This document shows positions 41,780 to 50,532 of a DNA stretch of 64,000 nt, piece after piece (position 1 is the stretch's first letter; each line of letters opens with the position of its first letter). The notes below the pieces were generated by a model, which was not told the DNA's origin, searched no databases, and worked only from the letters and a program-made list of their open reading frames with translations. Both the position numbers and the translations under genes were made by a program. The DNA comes from DYCT01 sp051875715 (lineage in GTDB: Bacteria; Bacteroidota; Bacteroidia; Bacteroidales; Bacteroidaceae): the NCBI GenBank assembly GCA_051875715.1, contig JBJEHD010000007.1, positions 1-64,000 of the forward strand, in the 5' to 3' direction.

Positions 41780-42670
41780 ATGAAAAGATTATTACTCAGA
41801 CGGTGCCTCTGGCTTCTCGCTTTCTGCGCGGCCGCCTTCACCCCGGCGACGGCGCAGAAGGTGGTGGAGGTGGAGGCCGAATACACGTATGTGACATCGC
41901 TGGAGGTGTCGGTTGTCGAAGCCAAGCGCGTGGCGACGGAAAGGGCCAGGCTGCAGGCGTTGGCCGACCGGTTCGGCACCACCATCAGCCAGACAAACTT
42001 GACGCACATCAGCAACTCAAACGCAAACTCGACGCTCGATTTCCTTTCCATCGGGAGCAGCGAGGTGAAGGGCGAGTGGCTGGCGGACACGAAGGAACCG
42101 GAATATGAAATTCAGTTCACTAACGAAAATCTGATTGTGAAGGCCTCGGTGCGCGGAAAGGCACGGGAGGTCGCATCCGCATCGGTCGACGTGGACGTAC
42201 ACCTGCTCCGAAACGGCAAGGAACGCAAGTTTGAAAGTTCGGACTTCCGCGACGGCGACGACCTCTACCTGCTGTTTCGCACGCCTGTCGATGGCTACAT
42301 GGCCGTCTACCTGATGGACGAATCGGCTACGGCCTATCGGTTGCTCCCCTATAGTGGACAGAGCGACGGGGCGCAGCAGGTGAAGGCCGGGGTCGACTAC
42401 CTGTTCTTCGACAGCGAGGCGGCCGCCACCGAACAAGAACGCAACCTCATCGACGACCTGACCATCACGACGGACAAGAGCGTGGAGCACAACGAGGTAT
42501 ACGTGTTGTTCTCCGAACGCCCGTTTGTCAAGCCGAACGACAATCAGACGTCCGAACGCCTGCCACGTAGCCTCGATGCGGACGACTTCCAACGGTGGAT
42601 GGCGCGAAACCGCACCAAAGACGCCGGCATGGTGGCGGTGAACAAACTGATAAAGATTACGAAGAACTGA
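41780..42670 (+). CDS. Exported DUF4384 domain protein
   Basis: 296 residues: signal peptide (CLWLLAFCAAAFTPATAQ), an N-terminal LPP20/FlgT-like half with repeated alanine helices (EAKRVATERARLQALADRFGTT), then a DUF4384 domain (about 140-240; GDDLYLLFRTPVDGYMAVYLMDES). DUF4384 domains occur fused or adjacent to C14 caspases in several phyla, which ties this gene to the caspase two kilobases upstream. ATG 41780 is used because the longer frame reads through the terminator hairpin and lacks a signal peptide at its start. Confidence 0.82.
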   Translation: MKRLLLRRCLWLLAFCAAAFTPATAQKVVEVEAEYTYVTSLEVSVVEAKRVATERARLQALADRFGTTISQTNLTHISNSNANSTLDFLSIGSSEVKGEWLADTKEPEYEIQFTNENLIVKASVRGKAREVASASVDVDVHLLRNGKERKFESSDFRDGDDLYLLFRTPVDGYMAVYLMDESATAYRLLPYSGQSDGAQQVKAGVDYLFFDSEAAATEQERNLIDDLTITTDKSVEHNEVYVLFSERPFVKPNDNQTSERLPRSLDADDFQRWMARNRTKDAGMVAVNKLIKITKN

Positions 42671-42796
42671 CGCTTCGGTCCGCACCGACACCTCAAAGCG
42701 GTTGCATCTTGAGGCCGAACGACAGGTGCCCCTCGTACGGATGGGATTCGTTCGGTTCGCACGAGGCGGGCCTTGGCGGCCGTGGCTACCGACGGA

Positions 42797-42840
42797 GGGG
42801 GCGGACAGGCGCTCCACGGGGGGCGGACAGCCGTCTGGTC
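42797..42840. repeat. Two tandem 22-bp units beginning GGGGGCGGACAG
   Basis: GGGGGCGGACAG occurs at 42797-42808 and 42819-42830, exactly 22 bp apart; the remainder of the units differs. The preceding 22 bases match only weakly. Confidence 0.6.
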
Positions 42841-43117
42841 CGTTGGGGCGCAAAAAAATATATTGCTGTCCGATAAAAGTTGACGGGCACAACTATATTT
42901 GGCTCGACATCTAATTGCACTGTGGCCGAGCCCGATATTTGACTTACAAGCCCCCTCGGTCGATCAACGACGACTCCGGCGGGGTATCAGATGCCTTGCC
43001 GAGCAGGATTTTCCTATCTTTTCGGGATTGGTGAACAGACTGTAGAATTCAACGCAGTGCATCCGTGTTATCCGGACCATATAGCGGTTGTCCGCTAAAT
43101 AGGGCATTGTAGTTTAT

Positions 43118-43203
43118 CGTTCAGCCTTGGCTGAACGGTCAAGTAGGTTATATTACTTTGCCATTGAGCCTATATCCTACGACCGTTCAGCCAAGGCTGA
43201 ACG
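43118..43203. repeat. Paired-palindrome (REPIN-like) element, copy 1
   Basis: A 23-bp arm (43118-43140; CGTTCAGCCTTGGCTGAACG followed by GTC) and its exact reverse complement (43181-43203) flank a 40-nt spacer. Each arm is itself a near-perfect palindrome (CGTTCAGCC-TT-GGCTGAACG). The spacer ends pair as GTAGG (43143-43147) with CCTAC (43176-43180), so the whole can fold into one long hairpin. Confidence 0.9.
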
Positions 43204-43417
43204 CAAAGTGTAAGAGTATTGCTACGTGTTGGAACTTGCATCGCCTCAAAGGGGAAGGATACCTGCCAATGGTCTCCACCCTAATTTTTCTACGAATTAA
43301 CAGCTTTATCGGACAGCATAAAAAAAATAGGAGAAGGGCGTGGGCCTCCGCAGCCCGCTTCGCTGGGTTTTTGGCTTTGTTTGGGCCGAGGCATGCAAAT
43401 GTTTCTGAAATAATTGC

Positions 43418-43426
43418 TACTTTTGC
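43418..43426 (+). promoter_or_regulatory. Bacteroidota -7 promoter element for the 43455 gene
   Basis: TACTTTTGC, exact consensus, 28 nt upstream of the ATG at 43455. Confidence 0.6.
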
Positions 43427-43454
43427 GCCCTCGGAACGCAAAAAACAACGAATC

Positions 43455-44111
43455 ATGAAGAAGGAGATGCCGATGCCGACGGCGGCCCTGTTCGACTTCG
43501 ACGGGGTGGTGGCCGACACGGAAACGCAGTACAGCCGCTTTTGGGAGGAACAGGGGAGGACCTACCATCCCGAACTGGAGGGGTTTGCCGAACACATCAA
43601 GGGGACGACCCTGAGGCAGATTTTCGACACGTATTTCGACGGGATGGAACACGCCCGACAAACCATCCGGCAGAAACTGACGGACTTCGAACGCTCCATG
43701 CCCTTCGACTACATACCCGGACTGACGCAGTTCGTGGAACGACTGAGGGAACGGGGCGTGCGAACGGCCATCGTCACCAGCAGCGACCGCATCAAGATGG
43801 AGGCCGCCCGAAAGGCCATGCCCGAACTCGAACGCCTGTTCGACCGCATCCTGACAGCCGAGGACTTCGAACGCTCGAAACCCGACCCCGACTGCTACGT
43901 GAAGGCGGCTCGCGCCCTGGGCGCGCCCACGGAACGCTGCCTCGTGTTCGAAGACTCGAAGGCCGGACTGCAGGCCGGAAGGGCGGCGGGGACGACCGTG
44001 GTGGGACTGGCCACGACGCTGCCACCCGACGTGGTGGCCCCGATGGCCGACCTCGTGGCGGAGGACTTCCGGCAACTCGATGTCGACGCGCTACTGAAAC
44101 GAATCGTTTAA
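43455..44111 (+). CDS. HAD-superfamily phosphatase, beta-phosphoglucomutase/YfbT-like
   Basis: 218-residue cytoplasmic HAD enzyme. Motif I ALFDFDGVVADTE, motif II IVTSSDRIK, a Lys in RSKPDPDCY and motif IV VFEDSKAGLQAGRAAG are in place. The GVVADTE cap entry resembles the beta-phosphoglucomutase/2-deoxyglucose-6-phosphatase group. Substrate undetermined. ATG 43455 directly follows the promoter; the frame is open further upstream through the intergenic repeats. panB follows 33 nt later. Confidence 0.88.
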   Translation: MKKEMPMPTAALFDFDGVVADTETQYSRFWEEQGRTYHPELEGFAEHIKGTTLRQIFDTYFDGMEHARQTIRQKLTDFERSMPFDYIPGLTQFVERLRERGVRTAIVTSSDRIKMEAARKAMPELERLFDRILTAEDFERSKPDPDCYVKAARALGAPTERCLVFEDSKAGLQAGRAAGTTVVGLATTLPPDVVAPMADLVAEDFRQLDVDALLKRIV

Positions 44112-44144
44112 CCATATACATAGATAGATAAGGAGAAAAGAACA

Positions 44145-44966
44145 ATGGCAGGATATATCTCGGACGACACCCGAAAGGTGACGACGCACCGTTTGCTGGA
44201 AATGAAGCAGCGGGGCGAAAAGATTGCGATGCTGACGGCATACGACTACACCACGGCGCAAATCGTCGACGGAGCCGGCATCGACGTGATTCTCGTGGGA
44301 GACTCGGCCTCGAACGTGATGGCCGGAAACACCACCACGCTGCCCATCACGCTGGACCAGATGATCTATCACGGAAAGTCGGTGGTGCGCGGCGCGAAGC
44401 GAGCCCTGGTGGTGGTGGACATGCCCTTCGGCTCGTATCAGGGCAATCCGCTGGAAGGCGTGGCCTCGGCCATACGCATCATGAAGGAGTCGCACGCCGA
44501 CGCCCTCAAACTGGAGGGAGGGGAGGAGATAGCCCACACGGTGGAACGCATCATCTCGGCCGGAATACCCCTGATGGGGCACCTGGGCCTGATGCCGCAG
44601 TCCATCAACAAATACGGCACCTATGCCGTACGGGCCAAGGAGGCCGCCGAAGCGGAGAAACTGCTGGCCGACGCACACCGCCTGGAAGAGGCGGGATGCT
44701 TCGCCCTGGTGCTGGAAAAAGTGCCGGCCGAACTGGCCCGGCGCGTGGCAAGCGAACTGACCATCCCCGTCATCGGCATCGGGGCGGGGGCCGACGTGGA
44801 CGGACAGGTCCTGGTGGTGGCGGACATGCTGGGCATGACCCAGGGATTCAGCCCGCGCTTCCTCCGCCGCTATGCCGACCTGCACACGGTGATGACATCG
44901 GCCATCGGCCAGTACGTGGCCGACGTGAAGGCGGTGGACTTCCCGGGAAAGGGGGAGCAGTACTGA
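44145..44966 (+). CDS. panB: 3-methyl-2-oxobutanoate hydroxymethyltransferase
   Basis: First committed step of pantothenate synthesis: transfers a hydroxymethyl group from 5,10-methylene-tetrahydrofolate to 3-methyl-2-oxobutanoate. The 273-residue protein has the family's MLTAYDYTTAQIVDGAGID, LVGDSASNVMAGN (metal and substrate binding) and IPVIGIGAGADVDGQVLV motifs. It ends two bases before the MFS gene starts. Confident. Confidence 0.97.
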   Translation: MAGYISDDTRKVTTHRLLEMKQRGEKIAMLTAYDYTTAQIVDGAGIDVILVGDSASNVMAGNTTTLPITLDQMIYHGKSVVRGAKRALVVVDMPFGSYQGNPLEGVASAIRIMKESHADALKLEGGEEIAHTVERIISAGIPLMGHLGLMPQSINKYGTYAVRAKEAAEAEKLLADAHRLEEAGCFALVLEKVPAELARRVASELTIPVIGIGAGADVDGQVLVVADMLGMTQGFSPRFLRRYADLHTVMTSAIGQYVADVKAVDFPGKGEQY

Positions 44967-44967
44967 C

Positions 44968-46152
44968 ATGGACAGGGTATCGGATAGGCAGCTGCCGCCG
45001 ACGGAGCGGCTTTGGACGCATCCGTTCCGGCTGGTGTGCGCCAGCCATTTTCTGCTCTACGCCTCCATCTACCTGATGCTGCCCGTATGGCCGCTGTGGT
45101 GGACGAAGCAGGCGGGGTGGAGCGGAGGCGAGGCGGGGCTGCTGTGCGCCTGTTTCGCCCTCGGATTGTTGCTGCCCGGATGCTTCTACAGCTATCTGGC
45201 GGACAACTATACGCGCAAAACGCTCTCGGTGTGGACTTATGCCGCCGTGGTGCTGCTGCCGTTGGCCTTTGGACTCCCGGCGACCGAGTCGTTCGTGGCC
45301 ACCGCCCTCCTGATGGGGGTGCGCGGGGCGTTGTTCGGGCTGGCCGCCACCCTCTCGGCCACGATGGCCATCGACATCACCCCGACCACCCGGCGCAACG
45401 AGGCCAGCGTGGGCCTGAGCTGGGCCGCCCGCTTCGGACGGATGACGGGGGCGCTGGCCGGACTGCTGGCCTATGCCGAGATGGGATTCGCCTTGACCGA
45501 ACGTGCCGCCTTGGCGGCCGGAACGCTGGGATGGCTGCTGCTGCTGTGTGTGGAGACGCCGTTTCGGGCGCCCATCGGAGGACCGCTATGCTCGACGGAC
45601 CGCTTCGTGTTGTGCCGGGGCTGGCTGCCCGCCCTCAACTGGGCACTGGCCTCGTTCGTCTTCGGCATGTGGCTGAAGGCGCTGGCTGCCGGACTGGGCG
45701 GCATGGCACCGGCGGAGGCCGGAAGCGTGGCGGCCGCGCTGCCATGCGGCGCACTGCTCTCGCTGGCCGTCGGACGATGGATGCGCCGGCTGGGCGGCGT
45801 GGCCCTGCAGACGGGGGCGGGATTCTTGCTCATCGCGGCGGCCACAGGCTTGTGGCTGGCAGACGCCGCACCGGCCGTACGGGCTTTGGCGGCCCTGGCA
45901 GCCGGCATGGGCCTGGGATGGGCCTCGGGCGGCATCCTGCGCTCGCTGGTGGAACTGAGCGAACACAGCCGACGCGCCACGGCGGTCACCACCTACCGGC
46001 TGGCCTGGGAGGTGGGAGTCTACGCCGGCCTGTGGGCCGGATGGCAGACGGATGTGTCGGCACCGTGGATAGCCCTGTGGGCCACGGGAGGTGCCCTGGC
46101 GCTGTACGTGCTGGCCACACGGCCCTACGTGGCGCACCACCGGCTACGCTGA
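44968..46152 (+). CDS. Major facilitator superfamily transporter
   Basis: 394 residues with about 12 hydrophobic segments, a typical inner-membrane MFS permease. A short cytoplasmic N-terminus, loop YLADNYTRKTLSVW between helices 2 and 3 (a degenerate MFS motif A), and a long central loop near residue 200. Substrate cannot be deduced; the close link to panB (1-nt gap) hints at, but does not prove, a cofactor-related role. Confidence 0.85.
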   Translation: MDRVSDRQLPPTERLWTHPFRLVCASHFLLYASIYLMLPVWPLWWTKQAGWSGGEAGLLCACFALGLLLPGCFYSYLADNYTRKTLSVWTYAAVVLLPLAFGLPATESFVATALLMGVRGALFGLAATLSATMAIDITPTTRRNEASVGLSWAARFGRMTGALAGLLAYAEMGFALTERAALAAGTLGWLLLLCVETPFRAPIGGPLCSTDRFVLCRGWLPALNWALASFVFGMWLKALAAGLGGMAPAEAGSVAAALPCGALLSLAVGRWMRRLGGVALQTGAGFLLIAAATGLWLADAAPAVRALAALAAGMGLGWASGGILRSLVELSEHSRRATAVTTYRLAWEVGVYAGLWAGWQTDVSAPWIALWATGGALALYVLATRPYVAHHRLR

Positions 46153-46200
46153 CGGGCCGGAAAGAAACAGAAATCAATAAGAACAACAGATACGGAAGAT

Positions 46201-46809
46201 ATGGAAATCAAATCGGCTGAATTTATCATGAGCAACACGCAGGTGGAGAAATGCCCTGCCGGAAACCGCATGGAATATGCGTTCATCGGACGAAGCAACG
46301 TGGGCAAGTCCAGCCTGATCAACATGCTGACCAACCGAAGCAAACTGGCCATGACCTCGTCGACGCCCGGCAAGACGCTCCTCATCAACCATTTCCTCAT
46401 CAACGGGGAGTGGTTCTTGGTGGACCTGCCCGGCTACGGCTATGCGCAACGCGGCAAAAAGACGGTCGACGCCATCGGACGGATGATACACGACTACGTG
46501 GAACGACGCGCACAGATGGCCTGCCTGTTCGTGCTGATCGACATTCGGCACGAACCGCAGAAAATAGACCTGGCCTTCTTCAACTACCTGGGCGAACAAG
46601 GCGTGCCCTTCGCCATCGTGTTCACCAAGGCCGACAAACTGGGCCGGGGAAAACAGCAGGAGAACGTGAAGCACTACCTGGAGGTGCTGTCGGAATGGTG
46701 GGAGGAATTGCCGACGCACTTCGTTTCGTCCGCCGAGACTAAGATGGGGCGGGCCGAAATCCTCGACTACATCGACCAGGTGAACCGGACGGCAGGCAGC
46801 GAACAATAA
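46201..46809 (+). CDS. engB: Ribosome biogenesis GTPase EngB (YsxC/YihA)
   Basis: Essential GTPase for large-subunit assembly. 202 residues with G1 GRSNVGKSSLIN (residue ~32), G2 STPGKT region, G3 DLPGYG, G4 TKADK and G5 SSAET, all in order. Preceded 48 nt by the MFS gene. No regulatory feature noted. Confidence 0.97.
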   Translation: MEIKSAEFIMSNTQVEKCPAGNRMEYAFIGRSNVGKSSLINMLTNRSKLAMTSSTPGKTLLINHFLINGEWFLVDLPGYGYAQRGKKTVDAIGRMIHDYVERRAQMACLFVLIDIRHEPQKIDLAFFNYLGEQGVPFAIVFTKADKLGRGKQQENVKHYLEVLSEWWEELPTHFVSSAETKMGRAEILDYIDQVNRTAGSEQ

Positions 46810-46881
46810 TCCCCCCTGCGTCCCTTTTCAGGGAGCAGAAACGGAATTTGCAGAATCACCATAAAAAAGAAAAATAAGGAT

Positions 46882-47259
46882 ATGGAAACAGGACTGAAAG
46901 AAACAAGCCGGATGACCGTGGACGAAGCCCACACGGCCCGGCAGATGGGCTCGGGCGACATGGACGTGCTGGCCACGCCCGCCCTGGTGGCCCTGATGGA
47001 GAATGCGGCCATGAGGGCCGTGGCGTCCCACCTGCCCGACGGGGCGACGACGGTGGGCGCGCTGATGCACACCACGCACGTGAAACCGACGGCCGTGGGG
47101 CAACCGGTGGAAGCAACGGCCGTGCTGACCGCCGTGGAGGGACGGAAACTCACCTTCGAGGTGCGGGCGGAAGATGCCGAAGGACTCGTCGGCGAAGCCA
47201 CACATGTGCGCTACGTGGTGGACCGCACACGCTTTTTGGCCAAATTGAACGGATGCTGA
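46882..47259 (+). CDS. Hotdog-fold thioesterase (FlK-like)
   Basis: 125-residue acyl-CoA thioesterase-like protein; the segment ATPALVALMENAAM followed by VGALMHTTHVKPTAVG matches the fluoroacetyl-CoA thioesterase-like family of single-hotdog proteins, with catalytic-type Glu in MENA. It probably hydrolyses a small acyl-CoA in the cytoplasm; the real substrate is unknown. Confidence 0.85.
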   Translation: METGLKETSRMTVDEAHTARQMGSGDMDVLATPALVALMENAAMRAVASHLPDGATTVGALMHTTHVKPTAVGQPVEATAVLTAVEGRKLTFEVRAEDAEGLVGEATHVRYVVDRTRFLAKLNGC

Positions 47260-47327
47260 CCGGGACAATCTCCCCTCGGTTTGCATAATTTTAACACCAA
47301 ACGGGGATGTGTATTGCATAAATTCGT

Positions 47328-47335
47328 TATTTTTG
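47328..47335 (+). promoter_or_regulatory. Bacteroidota -7 promoter element for the TlpA-like gene
   Basis: TATTTTTG (followed by C), exact consensus, 30 nt upstream of the ATG at 47366. It would drive the 47366-51252 cluster. Confidence 0.6.
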
Positions 47336-47365
47336 CCACATCAACCCGTATAAACTTTAGAAAAG

Positions 47366-47857
47366 ATGAGAAAGAGACTTTTTGCGGCCTTGTTCCTCTT
47401 GATGGGGACTGCCTTTGGAATGTATGCCCAACTCCCTTCAGTGATGCTGAAAGACATCAACGGAAAGACCGTGGACACGGCCTTGCTTGAAAACGACGGC
47501 AAACCCTTCATCATCAGTTTCTTCGCCACATGGTGCAAGCCTTGCAACCGCGAGCTGAACGCCATCCACGAGGTTTATCCCGACTGGCAGGACGAAACGG
47601 GCGTGAAGGTAATCGCCATCTCGGTGGACCAGGCGCAGAACGTGGCCAAGGTGAAACCGCTGGTGGACGGCTACGGATGGGAATACGACGTGCTGCTCGA
47701 CCCGAATGGCGACTTCAAACGCGCCATGGGCGTGAACATGATCCCCGCCGTGTTCATCATCGACGGAAAAGGACAAGTGGCTGAATCGCGCAGCGGATAT
47801 ACCGACGGCTCGGAAGGACACCTGATTGCCAAAGTGCGCGAACTGCTGAAAAAATAA
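47366..47857 (+). CDS. TlpA-family periplasmic thioredoxin-like protein
   Basis: 163 residues: signal peptide (LFAALFLLMGTAFGMYAQ) and a thioredoxin fold with active site FATWCKPCNRE near residue 55 and the cis-Pro segment MIPAVFIID. A periplasmic thiol-disulphide reductant or oxidoreductase, possibly serving the cysteine-containing exported proteins encoded next to it. 13 nt upstream of the DUF6029 gene; first of a four-gene cluster. Confidence 0.92.
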   Translation: MRKRLFAALFLLMGTAFGMYAQLPSVMLKDINGKTVDTALLENDGKPFIISFFATWCKPCNRELNAIHEVYPDWQDETGVKVIAISVDQAQNVAKVKPLVDGYGWEYDVLLDPNGDFKRAMGVNMIPAVFIIDGKGQVAESRSGYTDGSEGHLIAKVRELLKK

Positions 47858-47870
47858 CCCCCGACGACGT

Positions 47871-49649
47871 ATGAAGAAAACAACGTGGGCCGCCTGCATG
47901 GCGGCCGCTTTCCTTGCCTCGACGGCCAGCGCGCAAATCCGCCTGTGCGACGGACTCTCGCTGAGCGGAAGCCTGCAGACCGACATCCTCGTTCCGCAGG
48001 AGGACGAAGCCATCGGGGCCGACAAATCGGCTTGGAACAACGACTGGGCCGTGACGAACACCTACCTCGACGTGAACCTGCTGAGCAAATACGTGAGCGC
48101 GGGCGCACGGCTGGAATACCTCGACCATCCGCTGCCGGGATTCGAGAAAGACTTCGCCGGATGGGGCGTGCCGCACATCTACGTGACGGGAAAGTACAAG
48201 GGGGTGGAACTGACCCTGGGCGACTTCTACGACCAGTTCGGAAACGGCTTCGTCTATCGGACCTACGAAGAACGTAGCCTGGGTGTGGACAACTCGCTCA
48301 GGGGCGCACGATTGGCCGTGCGGCCGTACAAGGGAATCCAACTGAAGTTCGTAGGCGGACAGCAACGCTACTACTGGCAGCACAAAGGATACCTGTGGCA
48401 GAAACAATACTGGAACGGCGACGACCACAAAAGTTACGTGATGGGGGCCAACGCCGAACTGAACGTAGAGCAGTGGAGCAAGCGCATGCAGGAGACGGGC
48501 ACGTACCTCACGCTGGGCTTCTCGTACGTGGGCCGGCAGGAGGACGACGAAACCCTGCTGACCGACCAGATTGTGCAGACCGATCCCACCATCGTGGTGA
48601 AACGGCTGAACCTGCCCTCGCTGGTGAACGCCTACGACTTCCGCGCACAACTGCAAAAGGGCAACTACAACGTCATGGTGAACTATGCGCTGAAAGGATG
48701 CGACCCCTCGAGCGACAACTATTATACCTACAAGAACGGAAGCGCGCTGATGGTGTCGGGCTCGTACTCCAAACGGGGTATGAGCGCACTGGTGCAGGCC
48801 AAGCGAAGCGACAACATGTCGTTCCGCAGCACGCGGACCATGAACGGCGTGAGCACGGCCTCGTTCATCAACAACCTGCCCGTGTTCGCCTATCAGCACA
48901 CCTACAGCCTCGCCACCCTCTATCCGTATGCCACACAGGCTGCCGGCGAGTGGGCCTTCCAAGGCGAATTCAGCTACAACTTCAAGCGGAGGACGGCCCT
49001 GGGCGGCAAGTACGGCACGACCGTGAAACTCAACTTTTCGCACATCCGTTCCATCTACGGCCAGTTTGACAACGTGACGGCCATGAAGGGAACCGACGGA
49101 CCGAAGGCCGACTTCTTCGACATGAGCGGAGGGGTGTACTTCCAGGACGCACACATCGCCATCGAAAAGAAACTGTCCAAGACGTTCAAACTGAACTTCA
49201 TGTACATCAACCAGTTGTTCAACCCCGCTGCCATCGGCCACGTGGACGAGAAGCAGGTGCAGAGCAACATCTTCATCGTGGAAGGCAAGTACCAGATCAA
49301 CCCGAAACTGTCGTTGCGGGCCGAGGTGCAATACCTGCTGGCCAGCGACTACGAGACGTACAGCGGCAACGAGGTGGAACCCCTCGAACGCTCCAACCAG
49401 GGCGACTGGCTGTACGGCATGGTCGAACTGGCCATCGCCCCCTCGCTGATGTTCTCGGTGTCGGACATGTACAACGTAGGGGCTACGAAGAACCACTACT
49501 ACAACGTGTCGGGCGTGTTCACCCACAAGGCACACCGCCTGCAGGTGGGCTACGGACGCACCCGCGCCGGATATACGTGCGCCGGAGGTGTGTGCCGCGA
49601 AGTGCCGGCCAGCAAAGGGGCGACCATTTCGTATACCTATAATTTTTAA
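47871..49649 (+). CDS. DUF6029 family outer-membrane protein
   Basis: 592 residues with a signal peptide (ACMAAAFLASTASAQ) and a long run of alternating aromatic strands ending in GATISYTYNF, indicating a large beta-barrel. The SLQTDILVPQED... LGDFYDQFGNGFVYRTYEER organisation is that of the DUF6029 proteins found with Omp28-like lipoproteins in Bacteroidales. No transport substrate known. Separated from the following lipoprotein gene by three bases. Confidence 0.85.
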   Translation: MKKTTWAACMAAAFLASTASAQIRLCDGLSLSGSLQTDILVPQEDEAIGADKSAWNNDWAVTNTYLDVNLLSKYVSAGARLEYLDHPLPGFEKDFAGWGVPHIYVTGKYKGVELTLGDFYDQFGNGFVYRTYEERSLGVDNSLRGARLAVRPYKGIQLKFVGGQQRYYWQHKGYLWQKQYWNGDDHKSYVMGANAELNVEQWSKRMQETGTYLTLGFSYVGRQEDDETLLTDQIVQTDPTIVVKRLNLPSLVNAYDFRAQLQKGNYNVMVNYALKGCDPSSDNYYTYKNGSALMVSGSYSKRGMSALVQAKRSDNMSFRSTRTMNGVSTASFINNLPVFAYQHTYSLATLYPYATQAAGEWAFQGEFSYNFKRRTALGGKYGTTVKLNFSHIRSIYGQFDNVTAMKGTDGPKADFFDMSGGVYFQDAHIAIEKKLSKTFKLNFMYINQLFNPAAIGHVDEKQVQSNIFIVEGKYQINPKLSLRAEVQYLLASDYETYSGNEVEPLERSNQGDWLYGMVELAIAPSLMFSVSDMYNVGATKNHYYNVSGVFTHKAHRLQVGYGRTRAGYTCAGGVCREVPASKGATISYTYNF

Positions 49650-49652
49650 GTC

Positions 49653-50474
49653 ATGGCAAGAACGAAGATGTATATGATGGCGGCATGGGCCGCCCTGGCA
49701 ATGACCGCCTGCAACGAAATCGACTTCGACGACCGATGGATAGACACGGAGTTGAAGGATCTGCAGCAGACGGTGCTGATGGAGGAGTTTACGGGACAAA
49801 ATTGTCCGAACTGCCCGGCAGGGGCACAGACGGCCCATTCGCTGCAGGAACTCTTCGGCCGGAAGGTGATCGTGGTGGGCATCCATGCCGGCGGATTTGC
49901 CGCAGGATCGGAGTTTCAGACGGAGGCCGGTACGGCCTACTGGAACCACTTCTATGCCGACGGCGACGGCATCGGCTATCCCGCCGCCATGTTCAACCGA
50001 AGCGGAAAGGTGTCCACCGGCTATCAGTCGGAATGGCGCTCGCTCGTCATCGAAGGCGGACTGGTGACGCCGACCCACAGCCTGACGCTGCAGGCGGAAT
50101 ACGACCCGCTGACCCGCGAGGTACGGGCTGACGCCACGGTGGGCAAACGGACGGATGCGGACGACACTCCGACGAAACTGTTGTTCATGCTGACGGAAAA
50201 CAAGATCGTGCACTACCAGATAAACGGCTCGAAATTCGAACCGGAATACGAACACAACCACGTGCTCCGGGGGGTCGTTGGCGACCGGGATGCCGAACCC
50301 AACTTCTGGGGTGAGGAACTGACGCTGACGGCCGGACAGGACGCAGAGGTGCGCTCGGCCGCTTACCGGCTGGACGACGCCTGGAAGGCGGAAAACATGC
50401 AGGTGGTGGGCGTGCTCTACGACGCAAAGACCTACCGCGTGCTGGCTGCCGACGAGGTGGCCATCGTGAAGTAA
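49653..50474 (+). CDS. Omp28-related lipoprotein
   Basis: 273 residues. Lipoprotein signal with lipobox AMTAC (Cys about 23). A thioredoxin-like fold begins at VLMEEFTGQNCPNCPAG with a C-x-x-C pair (CPNC), as in Porphyromonas gingivalis Omp28 relatives; the C-terminal ~100 residues are beta-rich. Probably outer-membrane anchored, with a redox or adhesion function not established. Third gene of the TlpA-DUF6029-Omp28 cluster. Confidence 0.88.
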   Translation: MARTKMYMMAAWAALAMTACNEIDFDDRWIDTELKDLQQTVLMEEFTGQNCPNCPAGAQTAHSLQELFGRKVIVVGIHAGGFAAGSEFQTEAGTAYWNHFYADGDGIGYPAAMFNRSGKVSTGYQSEWRSLVIEGGLVTPTHSLTLQAEYDPLTREVRADATVGKRTDADDTPTKLLFMLTENKIVHYQINGSKFEPEYEHNHVLRGVVGDRDAEPNFWGEELTLTAGQDAEVRSAAYRLDDAWKAENMQVVGVLYDAKTYRVLAADEVAIVK

Positions 50475-50532
50475 GCAAGTGAGAGAGAAAAACAAATAAT
50501 AAACCTAATTAAAAAAACAGAGGAGACAACGT

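Larger units (their letters stand above)
42671..43454. other. 0.8-kb intergenic region rich in repeats
   Basis: No gene is supported. It contains a pair of 22-bp-spaced GGGGGCGGACAG units (42797-42840), a small hairpin TAGCGG-TTGT-CCGCTA (43082-43097), a paired-palindrome element (43118-43203) and the promoter element of the next gene (43418-43426). The left part is very GC-rich, the right part from about 43140 AT-rich. Confidence 0.7.

Noticed and set aside
43082..43097. Small hairpin TAGCGG-TTGT-CCGCTA as a terminator
   Set aside because: Six-base stem followed by AAAT, no T run, and more than 400 nt past the nearest gene end.
43118..43203. Inverted repeats as insertion-sequence ends
   Set aside because: Only 40 nt lie between the arms, with no transposase and no flanking target duplication visible.
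47757..50495. Reverse frame of 912 codons opposite the DUF6029 and Omp28 genes
   Set aside because: No motif or export signal; the forward strand has signal peptides, barrel termini and a lipobox.
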